From assembly GCF_037392515.1 (NCBI RefSeq), contig NC_090290.1, forward strand, positions 34,121,753 through 34,185,752: 64,000 nt of DNA. Direction: 5' to 3'. The stretch's first letter is position 1. Every line of letters begins with the position of its first letter. The DNA comes from Haliotis asinina (lineage: Eukaryota > Mollusca > Gastropoda > Lepetellida > Haliotidae). Under the pieces are notes generated by a model, which was not told where the DNA came from, did not search any database, and saw only the letters and a list, made by a program, of their open reading frames with translations. The translations under genes and the position numbers were made by a program. Shown one piece after another: positions 46,859 through 59,129 of this stretch.

Positions 46859-49099
46859 GCCGCCATCTGAACACAGGTTGTCAGATACAGGTCCATATGT
46901 CATATTGCGTTCGTCAGTGATATACTGTATATCATGTGAAGGGAGTATATGGTACAGAGTAATACATGTAGTTTGTGTATGATATGTTGTTAATACATCA
47001 ACAATGGTCTTTACTGAACGCCAGTTGTCCTAGTGATGTATATGGAGTATTGTTTTAATAAAAGCGTGTGGAGAAACCAAATGCACAAGACCTCCGTCCG
47101 TCGAGACGACGGTTCATTATCTTCCGTGGAAATGCTGACTGGTAATAACCTGTAAGCGACAGAAAGCCTCAATCACTGACTCATAATTGTGATTAAGATA
47201 TATGGATATACTATAAAACCAGTATTGAGGGCATAACACACGACTGATGAACTGTAAAACTTCGATTCGTATGATCACATTTCATTGACATGCCAAAACC
47301 CATGGCAGAATCAAAGGTTCAGAAAACAGCCCTGGACAGTATCCTGTTCAATGAAGAGTCAAAATTTCATTCTAATGCTCGTGTATAGGTAGAAAGGCGA
47401 CCAGGAAAGCAATTCACTTGTGCTTGCATAATTACAGTTGTCAGTTTTGGAGGTAAAGTGCAAGAGTTTGGGATACAATATCGATTCACTAAAGAATCCG
47501 ACTCATCGTCGTCAAAGACATACGTCAATCGGTATCGTTCGAGATACTGGTCTACCGATCAGTGCAAATGCAATGTCATGCTGCAGCAGAACAATGCTCT
47601 CTCATCTTGATTGTATCTGTACGTCTTTCTACTGTCCTGTTCCGACTGTCTCTCCTGATAACTCTTCTATACACATACAGGGATAATCTCTCACATCACA
47701 GGACAAGCTGGCATTGCTTGCCCAGTATGCACAATATGTCAATATGTCCAGGATGTTTTCAGTCAGTTTGTGTAAATTGTGTAAAGCCCAGTCCTGAGAT
47801 TTGTCAGCTGAGTTGTTACTCCACACTTCTTTGATAGATGATTTTTTAATCAAAGTAAAGGTTTTACGTCTGCATTGAAACAGTAACTCTTAAATCTATA
47901 ATTTAACAGAAGTATTATTTGACAAAACTAAGCTTAGTGAAACTAGATGACAGAAAGTAAACAATCATGACGTGAGTCATTGGTCACATTATGTGCATGC
48001 GGACCTTCGCAGGACGTCGACATGTTCCTAAATACTGTGATACATTGTAAATAGTTTTAATTGTGATATACACATTGTGCACTTGTACTAAAACCGATGC
48101 GTACTTTCTTTACATCGTCAGTCTACCTTGAACATGCAGGAAATATATAAAGGTAACAATGTTTTAGATTGACATGGACCTTCAGACCTAACGGGGACGA
48201 GATTTCTCATTGCTGCCATACACTAGCGTCTCAACGTCAAGTTGGACTCGTATGATAGTTGTGTGTTAATGTTGCAGTAAGCGAAATATGAAATTACACA
48301 GTGATGTTTATCGGCGTATACGCTGCCGTATGGAGAAATAATCTGATCCTATGAACTCATGAACTTTTCTTTGCTTCAAAGAAGCCTCCTGTTAAATGGG
48401 ACTAAGGAAGACCCCTCGAATCATTTCAAGAAACACTGGCACAAGGGGCGTTAACTGCGATTTCAATCTCTGTAGTGAAAGGAACAAAGTGTCCGATATT
48501 TACTATTCTGAATCATGGTATTGTAAAATGGTGTATATGATAATATGATATTTGGTTACATATTATTGTGCATTTAAAATGGAACAAAATTCGGTTTGAA
48601 TTATGTGATTTACAATATGTAAAACAGTTGTAAATTGTAAATCTTTTGTTTCTTGTTTGTCGATTTCAAACTGAATTGTTTTGCAAACATATTTTTTATT
48701 TAACTTATAATTCAATTGCAATTTTCCTGACATTTGCTCCATGTTTTAAACACTTGAATCTTTATGGGAGTGAAACATTAAAGATAAAGTTTCCACACGA
48801 TCCAGGGTATTGGTCAATGAAACATACACCCTAGTGACAACAACCATATTTCGAAAGGTCAATTGTGTGGCAAGACCCAGGTTGCACGGCTCAGAAGTAG
48901 GTGTGGTCAAAACTATGTTAGTCATTCTCGTGCCAGTGAAGTAGACTGACGGCGATTGATACAACATTGGAGGATAATTCGATTGTCTTCTGATTAAACA
49001 ACATGATCCACATATATGATACAACATATATGATTCATAACGTTTCAATACTCATACATTTTGCGTATACATTGTACGGATGTCTGACAATTTCTTTGC

Positions 49100-49213
49100 C
49101 AAATTTTGAAACAACGCCTGGGCATATTCATGACGATATTTGGTAAAAGTGTCAAGCAAATTTTAAAACAACGCCTGGGCATATTCATGACGATATTTGG
49201 TAAAAGTGTCAAA
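49100..49213 (+). repeat. 57-bp tandem duplication
   Basis: 49100-49156 and 49157-49213 differ at very few positions (caaattttgaaacaacgcc against caaattttaaaacaacgcc). Young local duplication. Confidence 0.92.
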
Positions 49214-49959
49214 GCTGGTAGAAGCATTTTATGTATGAAAGAGCAGTGTAAGGTTTGTAAAATTGAAATTTAGCAAATACCCTATGATATATGTTTGACT
49301 GATTAGCTGAAAGCAGTTTGTTTCATTAACCGTCAAAGCCAGGGTCGAAAACGTTCCTGATTATTTTACTTTTGAACATGTTACAGAAAGTATGCAGCAG
49401 AGAACCCTTGCCCCCTGCACAAGCAGCCCGGTTTCCTATTTTAACCCACCAAGAACTTTCCGGAGAATATGCAGCCTTCAGCATTACAAATAGTGTCAGA
49501 CGGGCTCTGCTCCCGGTGGAGAACTCGGACACACTCGTAATCTGCGCCACGAGATGAGAGGATACCAAACCAAAGGCGCCGGGAGCAATGAAGAGCCTGA
49601 CGACTGCGTACTGGATTTTGCAAGCGAGATATTTCAATGGTGAGGTCCGTATAATTGGCCTGCTTTTCCTGACCCTTGCCAATGACTTTGCTGTCGAAAG
49701 AGACAGAAAACTCGTTGATGTATATACAGTCACTGGTTTTATCAAGAGGGACAAGATCGGGTATGTTGGCTGGAATTCTTGTGAGGTTATACATGGATCT
49801 ATTCTAAAGCAATTTAAAACATTATATTATAAATAATAAATTATGTTATAAATTACAGTGATATTTTCCTGACAATCACAATTTGGCTTTTGCGATTTGG
49901 AAATGACTGGTCCTGAGCAGCGAAACAAACCCACAGTCTCACATCGAGTTCATCCAGGA

Positions 49960-50144
49960 GTGAGTGAGTTAAGATTTTACGACACATCGGCAATATTTCT
50001 GCCATATCGTGACGAGAACACATTTGACATTGTAAAGAAATGTAAACACCTGTCGTCAAAGAACAGTAAAACACTCAGAATATAACAATTAAATCGTAGA
50101 TGGAAAGTTAAACCTTATAGCACTATTTAAGCAGTGCAAAGTAA
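49960..50144 (-). mobile_element. F1 element with perfect 11-bp target-site duplication
   Basis: A 185-bp 5'-truncated F1 copy in minus orientation (gtgagtgagttaagatttta, cacatcggcaatatttctg, ccatatcgtgacgagaac). Both flanks read TTCATCCAGGA (49949-49959 and 50145-50155). This is the cleanest evidence that F1 inserts by target-primed reverse transcription. Confidence 0.9.
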
Positions 50145-50170
50145 TTCATCCAGGAAAAGGCGTCGGGTGG

Positions 50171-50631
50171 ATTATCGTTCTATTCTACACGATGCATATC
50201 TATGCGGTGCAGTGACTTTCAGAAAGCTTCTCCACAAGTCGCCGACAGATTTGATGAATGACTTCATCTCGTTTACTCCCGTCGCTTTAACGTCCTGCAA
50301 TGCCGTAAAAACAGCCTTTAAGGTCAAATGAGTCTTGATATGCAGGATGATACGATCCTTCTGGTCAGGCGGATCAACAAGACTCTTGATCTCTTGTTTT
50401 GTCCGATCAGCTTTCCGAATAGGAAAGGACTTGCACAGAAAAGGCGTTGCTGGATTTGACCGTGTTTCGATTATTTAGCTCTGTAAGCGAGTTTTATACT
50501 CAGCCTGGTCTTGAGTCTCGGCATTCTGGAGTTGATCTCGAACGTGCATTCCTAACTGCCTCCCCACCTCCCCCTAGTAGTGTGACAGATCCGTCGCTAG
50601 TTATCTTGCCACGTTTCAAATGAGGAGCTCT
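50171..50631 (-). pseudogene. Unidentified exon-like coding remnant
   Basis: On the minus strand the translation after ttgttaatag (a possible splice acceptor) reads APHLKRGKITSDGSVTLLGG, then passes a one-base frame change into VRDQLQNAETQDQAEYKTRL, meets a single TAA, and continues open for about 101 codons. That part includes TKQEIKSLVDPPDQKDR, ALQDVKATGVNEMKSFIKSV and LWRSFLKVTAPHRY, and ends at a TAA at 50171-50173. The balanced charged composition and higher GC are coding-like and unlike the surroundings. There is no early ATG in the long part, so it would be missed by an ATG-based search. I do not recognise the family. It could be a decayed host exon or a transposon ORF. An F1 SINE with its target duplication lies just beyond its 3' end. 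Confidence 0.5.
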
Positions 50632-51444
50632 ATTAACAATAATTGGTAAAATAAATTAAAGCAATGAATGGTGTTTCGATAGCTTACATTCTAATATATA
50701 TTAGCGATTTTTGCTGACGGCATTATTCATATCGTAACGATACCTATATAACTGCATATGTGTTGGGTGTTGCAAATTAGGTGTCGGTAAATACATGTCT
50801 CTGATAGCGTACTTACAAACTATTGTTTTTTTATGTCACTGGACGGTTGGTACAGGCTCTGTACACGATAGTTCAGAAAGATTTTCTAAAGAATATTAAT
50901 TTGCTATTACTCGTTTACAAAATGCTTTTTGCCTTAAACATTTTTACGAGCCCTAAACAGTCTCTACAGACAATGCACGCGTGATCTTTGACGATCAATC
51001 CATTTAACGACAGGGCCCTGTCTAACATTCCCTTAGAAAGAGGATCATTAAAAACTTTATCTTTCGCCCCCAGTATCACGCGTCTACATATATAGGCTAT
51101 AGATGCATTATGGCAGGGGAGATATTTAAGGCGCAGTTGAGTAGATAAGACAAAACTCATCTGTGACCATCCAGTTCCGGCAATATCACTCTTTTCAATA
51201 ATTTAAGAATAACGTCATTGTGTAGGACGTCACTGGTCGCCTTAACAAAACACGAAAGCCAGTATTTTTATATTTCAAATAATTCATGAACAAATGCGTA
51301 CACCAAGAGGAGAGGCAGTCATTGTGTATTAAGGACCTTCTTCTGGGATCTTCATGGTGCTTCAAAGTTCAATAAACTTTCAAAGAGTCTCGTGGTTATT
51401 GTTTTGGTGAAATTAGCTGTACCAAATTGGAAAGGTTCCCTTGA

Positions 51445-51468
51445 ACACACACACACACACACACACAC
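51445..51468. repeat. (AC)12 microsatellite
   Basis: Pure AC run; unit B has a shorter AC run at the same place (about 30217-30229). Confidence 0.95.
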
Positions 51469-51710
51469 GAATGCACACTTTGAGTAGTCTGTTGATCATG
51501 TACATGCTTCTATGCTCTCACATAAAAGCAGTCAGGCTGGCAATTATACACAATTACATTGATCAGATGTACGAAGACATGATGACTTTTAAGGTCAATA
51601 TTTAGGTTGGAACACACTTTGGTATACTTGAGAGTATTTATTTCTTTGGTTACGATTCATATGTTGTTTCCGTTTCCTCCAGGTACACACAACGTGTTGA
51701 TATTATTATT

Positions 51711-51729
51711 ATATATATATATAGTGTGT

Positions 51730-51793
<64 letters not shown>
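51711..51793. repeat. (TA)n then (TG)n microsatellite
   Basis: A short TA run is followed by about 34 TG units with one interruption. The run makes a Cys-Val repeat in one frame, which is not a protein. Confidence 0.95.
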
Positions 51794-51796
<3 letters not shown>

Positions 51797-53621
51797 GGCT
51801 AGCTGCCGTGTGGTCGGACACGGATACAGATTAACTGGAGTACATATCTGCTAAACCTGACTGCTCGCCACACTTGCTACGCGGGTTTTATCACATAATT
51901 CGGAAGATCCTAAATCTCAAGCAGGGCTTCACAGAGGACGTGAGGCCAAGACTGGTATAATATCATTCAGCCTAGTCCCGCTGAAGGAGCTGGTTAGAGC
52001 TCCCACATGCACGCCTACAAAGGAAAGGTAAATTCTGAATGATTGCCTTCACAACGTCACCAACCATACTTGATTTGGCGCTGCACTAACGTAATGAGTG
52101 GAAACTTTGCGTGATGCTTTCAGATTCAAACATTCACTTGATAAGGTGAGGATTCCGTGGCTTATTGTATGACCATTTACCATCTGTGAAAGGAAAGCAC
52201 GATAATCAACATATCGTTGAAGTAATGTCATCACTCCTAAAGAACGTAGATGAGTTACTCACGTGTTTTTTTCTGACCGAGACTTTATGTTAAAAGGGCA
52301 ATTGTAATGTACAGTTGATGCTTCAATTGGGGCAACCGCAGAGTAATTCGTTGACAAAATGACATATGCATCAGACAGTATGATCAATACACCAGTTTCA
52401 GTGCTGACCCATGTAATCCGATTTTTCAACGTACATCGATATATTCTGTCTGGCTTAATGTAATGCCGCCTCAGCAGGAGATCTGAACTTAACAAGGATG
52501 AATGAACAGACCTTGTATAACTAAGTCTATTGGCAGTGTCTGACAGTGTCCATGATAAGGTTTCCCCATGAGTAAAACCAGTGTCACAAGGTACTCATTA
52601 AACGTGTTACAGCTCATTCCCCACTCATCCTTTGCCCCCAGATACCTTGACAACCGTGATATGTCTTTGTCAATACTACCCTCCTAATTAACTTGCCCTC
52701 TGTTTCATATATTTAGCTAATGGTGTCAATTAGTACGGAAGGCAAAGATATGGTATCAGAAGGGTCACAGCAACTGAGATGAATGACTTGCTCCAATACC
52801 ATAATATGCTTGGTGCTCATCAGGTTGTTAAAGCGCATGACACTGATTTTCTTTCATACAAGGCTTCAATGAAGCTTTCAAACGTTTTAGGATGGACACA
52901 AAAAGAGCATTTCCGATTTGGATACATCAGTGACAGAATCGATATTCGATGAGAATCAATATTTGGATTTATACCATGTGTGCTTGTGCTTTCTTGTTCT
53001 TGTTTTTGTGGGGTTTTCAAGACATAACTGAACATGGACCTCTCTTTGACGGGTGTTGCAATGGTTACTAGCAGTAGGCAGTATTCAATCACATTTCCAC
53101 GCTCGTTATTATCATACCATGTTGCTTGTTTGACGAATGTTTCTCTGTCATGAAAGGCGTCATACATAACATAAAATATAACAATATTTTACGAATATCC
53201 CGCAGATGGCAACAGTATTTACTTATGGTATACATTGACTGCAGACGCGCACACACACACGCACGGAAACACACATACACACACATGATATCGTGTGCTG
53301 TTTATTACACATACAAACAAAATTCAAATTATTAAAAGTCTCTTTACAGCCAAGACAATAAATTGTAAACACTGAAATCAGTGCGATGCGACATAAATCC
53401 AGGACACAAACTTTTGAAATAAAATAATGAGTTTTACGAATTAGTTTTAGACTACGCGCTAAATATTTTTACTCGAAATGCGAACGAACTAAATTAGGAG
53501 TCCATTACAAAGTTCATTACAAACAGTCAGCTGCATTATTATTCTTAGTCCCTAGGGTAAATACACCCGCCGACTGCTCTGTTGGAAGAACATATGCCCT
53601 TTCACGCTGGTGCTTTTCAAA

Positions 53622-53815
53622 AATTTGTTTGTTACAATATTTCAGCTATATGATCATGATCGAGTCTGAACCTGATAATCTAGTGATGAACACTGTGAGT
53701 GTCGATCTACTCAGTTTGGATACGATGACATGCTTTCACCACGTCAGCGAGATTGTCCACCTGATTCCAGGAGTTGCTGAGGACCTGGTCTAGCACGGAT
53801 CTTCACAGGTATGGT
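53622..53815 (+). mobile_element. F3 element, uninterrupted copy in unit C
   Basis: Starts atttgtttgttacaatattt, then cgagtctgaacctgataatc, tagtgatgaacactgtgag, tacgatgacatgc, cacgtcagcgagattg and cacggatcttcacagg. It is the counterpart of 32778-33045 without the nested F1 insertion. Confidence 0.75.
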
Positions 53816-55574
53816 ATATGGTCTCTGACTAGTATTTTCTTACACCTATTTTCAAAACAAATGTGGACGAATATAGTCATATTGAATAATTTTCCCCAAC
53901 GTTTGGAAATTGGAATGACGACTACCACACAGTAATCATTTTTTTCTCTACAGAGGAGTAGTTACTATAAACGTCAATCCTGAATGTATGAGTTATTTCA
54001 AAGCAAAACGTACGGTTAATTTCATGTGCTATGTGTCATTTCTCCCTATGGGATAGGAACCATGCGGCGTTCATGCACCGAAAAATAGTTAAGACCTTCA
54101 AATAGGAGAATTGATCATATTACTTTGGTAATTTCCTTAACGACAACGCTACATGTCATACTGTGAAAGAGGACATTTGATCTGAGCCTGTGTATTTGTA
54201 CTGAAACCGTGCTTCAAAATTTCGTCTTGCACATTTTGTCATGTGCGTAGCACTTCTAATTTTCAAGCGGTGCCTGATAAGCCTTCTGAGAAAGTATACC
54301 GTATTGCAAGTTGAAAGAGGAAGGAAATAGAATGAAGCAGCATTAGCGTATAATCGTAAAATATTAGAAAGTTATCCAACTGGTTTAAATACTGCATACT
54401 GGATGGCGTCTGATTTGAACATGATCATCTTTCAAAGTATTCCCTTGCGAAAGGCTTGCAATTACCACGCCAAATTAACAATGACCAGCGCACATACAAG
54501 TGCATGACAAACGTTAAGCCTCTTGGCATTAGCAAGTTGAAACAGCTTGATTTAACATTATTATCATTTTTTTCTAGTTATGGGCTGCAGTGTAGGACAA
54601 GTATGTCCATTTGTTATAATTTAATCTCAGTGCGGAGTAAAGGGATTATATATTTACGGACGGATACAAGTCACGCTATATGTCCTGTTTATCGATACAT
54701 CAGTATTTTCCCTGGACACATCAGCACACTACGATGTAGACTGAATTTGGAGAGTTTTTGTCAGAGTAAATATGACTTAATATGCGTATTCCATAGAAAT
54801 GGTTCACTTCTTGTACTAAAGAGAAATTGACAGCCATTTTCCAGTCATTATTTCACTTCAGCCCACATGTGTCATCGGTAATGTATTATCTTTGCCAGAG
54901 GTCCATTAACATATTGGCATCCAAGCATTAAGTAATTCCTTTGCTGAAAGCATTTTTTAAATGTGCTTGGATATGGAAATGTTTTTTTTTTAAATCAAAG
55001 CTACCGCAAATGAAATAGGTTGTTCGTAATTTACTAAGTGATTTGTGATGTCTGTGTTACCTCAGAATAAAACATACTACATGAGTAATTACCAGGCACT
55101 GGACAGGATGGCGTACAGGTAAACAAAGAATCACTAACCTGGCACTTCACTAAGACCGAAGAAAATACTTCTGCGGGCTAAAGCAGTTTCACACTGTCAC
55201 TGTAACAACAAGACGACAGGGTCAGTTGGTCAGCAAAAGAGGCTCAACGAAATCGAGCGAACCATATGGTTCTAACCATTCATATTCATGTAATCAGCCG
55301 ACTCGTGTGCGGGTCAACGAGTTATGACTCGTCTCCATCGTTCGACGTCACGGCAGTGCTATAGAGACAATATACTGATACACTTTAGGTTCATATTGTC
55401 AAATCTGAACCCCAGAACCTCTTAAGATGCCACACCAGGGATATGAGTCAGTCGTTTTAGACAACATTGACGAGACCACCTGTCACGGTAAATTGCTGGA
55501 CTGTAATATTTAATCAAACTGGGATGCATCTAAGGGAGCAATGTCTTCAGTCAGCATCACAACCATGGCTAACG

Positions 55575-56400
55575 CTCAAGTTAATATCCAGTTCGTACCT
55601 AATGCACAAGGAGGTGAACATTTGGTTTACGATGGTGATAGATTCACTTGAGATGCTGTACTGCAAGATGTCCTTCACCCATCGTTGTCTCAGCCGAAGA
55701 TAACCTGCAACATCTTGCAACTGCCAACACCATCTTCTGTGATGGAACCTTCAACATGTGCCCTTCTCTCTACACCCACATATACACAATCCACGTCTTT
55801 GCTCAGAACAAGATGATAGCTCTAGTTTATGGCCTGTTACCAGACAAGAGAGAATCGACGTACGTAGACGTTTTCAGATGTGTTAGTCGTGAATGCAGAA
55901 CTTTCATCATCGACTGTATTTACTGATTTTGAGACTGGGACACAAAATGGTTTGAGAATAGTGTTTCCCAACTGTGAACTCAGGGGGTCATTTTTTTCAC
56001 TTTAGTCAGTGTGTGGCGAAACGCACAGAAGTGCAGTTTGCAGGCAGCTTTCTCCAAAGATCTATTAATCATCCTGTTAGTCCGGGGAGCAGGTGCTTCA
56101 CCTCTGGTGCCAGAGATATATTGAAGACGTCTGGGTGCATGAAGAAGAAGAAGCACCTCTACATGACCCGAAACTCCAGTTCGGTGACTACATGCCTGAT
56201 TACTGGGTGGAACGTAACCATTGCCGCACGGTGTGGAACCACAACAACCACGAACCATGTAGACGGGTGGCATTCGAAGATGACATGGTACTCCCCATCC
56301 CCATCCTAACATTTTTTAAGATTATTAACTTTTTATTAAGATTGAGCAGCCATATAGCGAAATAACCATGTTACAACTACAGGCACTGGCAAATCTCGCC
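55575..56400 (+). pseudogene. FLYWCH zinc finger plus MULE-type transposase, decayed
   Basis: In order: a FLYWCH-type start (NIQFVPNAQGGEHLVYDGDR, about 55583-55645), then a MULE transposase domain with ANTIFCDGTFNMCPSLYTHI and FAQNKMIALVYGLLPDKRES (first catalytic Asp in CDGTF), a frameshift near 55920, TDFETGTQNGLRIVFPNCEL (second catalytic Asp), a stop, and a C-terminal part with NHVDGWHSKM and FFKIINFLLRLSSHIAK in two frames. The C-terminal half of the zinc finger is missing and at least two frameshifts are present. It begins about 100 bp after the end of duplication unit C. Confidence 0.8.
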
Positions 56401-57790
56401 CCATGAAGAGATGGTATCGTCTGTTTTGGACAATGCTGATGCCGCTTCACATGGAATGCGAACCATACGTCTAATACCTCTTGTGTTCTTCCATAGCTAA
56501 TTGTTAAAGTTATGACAAAAATGTGTCTGTCATGTCAATGAACTACGAAGTTAAATGCAGGAACAAATGTTCAAATAGCACGTACAGTGTTCATATGTAA
56601 TAAAGTTAAATGCACTAGAAACTGAGCATGTGTTTTCGTTCTTGGAACAGACTAGAGCCTAATCCACATGTTGGTTTTAAGATCTGACTGATCCAAAATT
56701 TCGCACAGTGGGATGGGGATACCGTTTGTACTGAGAACTCTTTAGGACCGCCCTGTGATTCTAAAGATGCTGATGTAACCACCGGAATATGTATTCACAA
56801 AAAGTGTACATTTTGACATCGTATTATGGAAACACGCACACACATTTTCAAAATGTCATCAGGGTACCAGATGCAAGTTTCCAAATTAGGTGTTCTTTCA
56901 AGGACCGTCACACGCCTGTAATATAATCATCGCTTTCAAGCAAATCTCCAAGGAGCTCATCTCTATCAGGTTTAATTGTGTCCGCACTGTTGCCGGCTGC
57001 TTCAGGTATTAACCAGTAGACGGACACAAGAATATCCGATAATGCGAAAGGGAAATTGAAAACAGCAGCATATTAGTATTGTATGGAAAGTGATACGGAA
57101 ACAGAACTAATGCTTTGTGCAAGCTTTCATCTGACAACCTAGATCGACAAAGGAGACTGACCTTGTTACGTTGGGATATTGATATTTTGTACTGCATTTT
57201 CCAGGGATCTGTATAAAGTAAATGTGTCAATGTATTTGATAATATCCATTTTGAGGAAAGCACAGTACACTGTAAACAAAAAACTTCATTCCGCAGGAGA
57301 TAAATATAGCTCATGACATCACTTCCGCTATGTTTTTGGCAACAAGGATGTGCAGACGACTTAGTTCAGATGGAGTGGGAAGGGTCATATATGAAACGTA
57401 AATGTTATAGCAGGTATTTCATGGATGGGGGTCAGGCAGATTCCAGATATTAACATTTTATGTTAATAATTCTGATGGATAATGCTTACGGAGGTTCGAT
57501 GCATGCCGTCGGTTTAAAAACGTACACAAACTACTGACTTTAGGCTGTCGATTAACATACGAAATCACCAAAGCCGGAAATACCGATTTGCGACAACGAC
57601 GTCCGAGTAGCAGTGAACTTGTAGAGCGCGTGGCTGTTTTTGTGGGTCAGTGGATTATATACCTTAAACAGACCACGGTGGGGAGACGATGTCCATGAAA
57701 AGAAGCGAGTTTATGCATGTGTGTTCCATTTTTTAATAACACATGACCTTTCTACATAAGGGTCATGTCTCTTGTACGTTGTCCTGCCCT
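56400..57790. other. No gene seen
   Basis: Noncoding DNA; a 101-codon minus frame at 57009-57314 has no recognisable domain. Confidence 0.45.
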
Positions 57791-57794
57791 TATC

Positions 57795-58055
57795 GTTGCA
57801 TTCAGTGGATTCATCGCATGCCCGGGGAGATGAGACTTTGTAGTTCGATCTCCTAACTGCATCATACGAAAATACTTTTAAAGATGGTGCTTGTTACACC
57901 GTCTGGTTCTCAGCCTTAAGGGGATAATACAAAAACCGACAGGCAAGGAGTCAGTATAATGTGTCTGAGTGCCGTTTCTATGTCAGACTGTGGCATGGTA
58001 CCTCAGTGGCCCGTGAACGTCTTTACTAACAGTCGCTCATAAAGCTGCAGGCTCG
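57795..58055 (+). mobile_element. F4 SINE
   Basis: tRNA-like head with gtggattcatcgcatgcc (A-box region) and tgtagttcgatctcc (B box), then aaagatggtgcttgttacac, ctggttctcagccttaaggg, gagtcagtataatgtgtctg and ggcatggtacctcagtgg. Matches the minus copy at 15565-15785 in order. Confidence 0.75.
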
Positions 58056-58605
58056 TCGCTAGGTAAGTGCCATGTTCGCAATGGCATTTCAGCCGACCTC
58101 AGCTCATCTAGCCTCATCATTTAGTACTGAGAATCATCCAGTAATTGTGAAATACAAATACAGGAAAGTTACTACTCTCGATCTTCCACCCCGTATATGT
58201 AATACATGCAGGCGTTTAGTATAGATGACACAAAATGTGAAACAATAACAAAAACAAAACAAAGAAACAATATTCTGATCACATCATTACATTTACACAT
58301 TGCAGCCATATCGATCGGGCACGAACGCGCGAAGCACCGGACTGTTTTAAAACCACTTGTTGGCGATAATTGATGTAAAAGACAAAGGCATTTGGAGATA
58401 AATTTTCCTTTTTTAAAATATAATCTGCTGATACAGATGACCAGACTAACATAACGTGGCATTGTAATACTTTAATGTAAATTAAAACCTTCACTGACTC
58501 AGGCCTTGTCTGTCATATTCTTGTCTTTATCTTAGGCAAAAGGTCCCAACACAAGCTAGTAATTCTCCGTAAATACAGATGATATTACAGGTTGCATTTT
58601 TTCCA

Positions 58606-58890
58606 GTCAGTCAGTCAGTGAGTTATAATTTAACGTCACATTGGCAATCTTTTAGCCACATCGAGAAGATATTTGACTCTTAAATGAAATATATGCATAC
58701 TGTATATAGAATATATAGAATAATATTATATAAAAATCAATAAAGGGATGAATAGCACAAGTAGAATTAAAACTAGCGTGGAAAAGTTAAACTAATAATA
58801 TATTTGGATCAACCCCGGCTATAAATCCCCAACAACAGAAGGTTGATCACCATACTAGGGACACTGGGTAGTTACTGTACATTAGCTACA
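58606..58890 (-). mobile_element. F1 element, near full length (tail variant)
   Basis: Starts with cagtcagtcagtcagtgag in place of pure gtga repeats, then taatttaacgtcacattggc, gaattaaaactagcgtgga and ggttgatcaccatactaggg. The tail unit has changed from ACTC to ACTG over its outer part. Confidence 0.8.
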
Positions 58891-59129
58891 TAGACCCTAG
58901 CTGGATTTGCACTATCCCTTCAGCTGCTGACATTGTGAGAAATGTCGGAAAAATATTAAAACAACAAGGAAACTGCGTTTAAAAATCCTGATACGTTTAA
59001 ATTGACTTTGAATGTTTCAGGACTTGCGTACCCTCTGATGAGGACAATATTTTACAGTACTTTCAACCCCCTTGGCGGTACAGCCACTAACAATCTGAGT
59101 TATTAATATAACGTCCAATCATTGTATTC

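Larger units (their letters stand above)
42455..55470 (+). repeat. Segmental duplication unit C
   Basis: Same block order and orientation as unit B; the offset falls from about 20.8 kb at the left to 16.4 kb at the right because B holds more insertions. It ends just before the FLYWCH-MULE fragment. Best example of colinearity: 38700-39000 and 55085-55385 share tcatataatcagccgactcg / tcatgtaatcagccgactcg. No intact gene is inside. Confidence 0.85.

Noticed and set aside
51607..51795. Frame ending in a long Cys-Val repeat.
   Set aside because: Translation of the (TG)n microsatellite.
54456..54830. 124-codon plus-strand frame in unit C.
   Set aside because: The matching sequence in unit B (35430-35650) has stops and indels in all frames.
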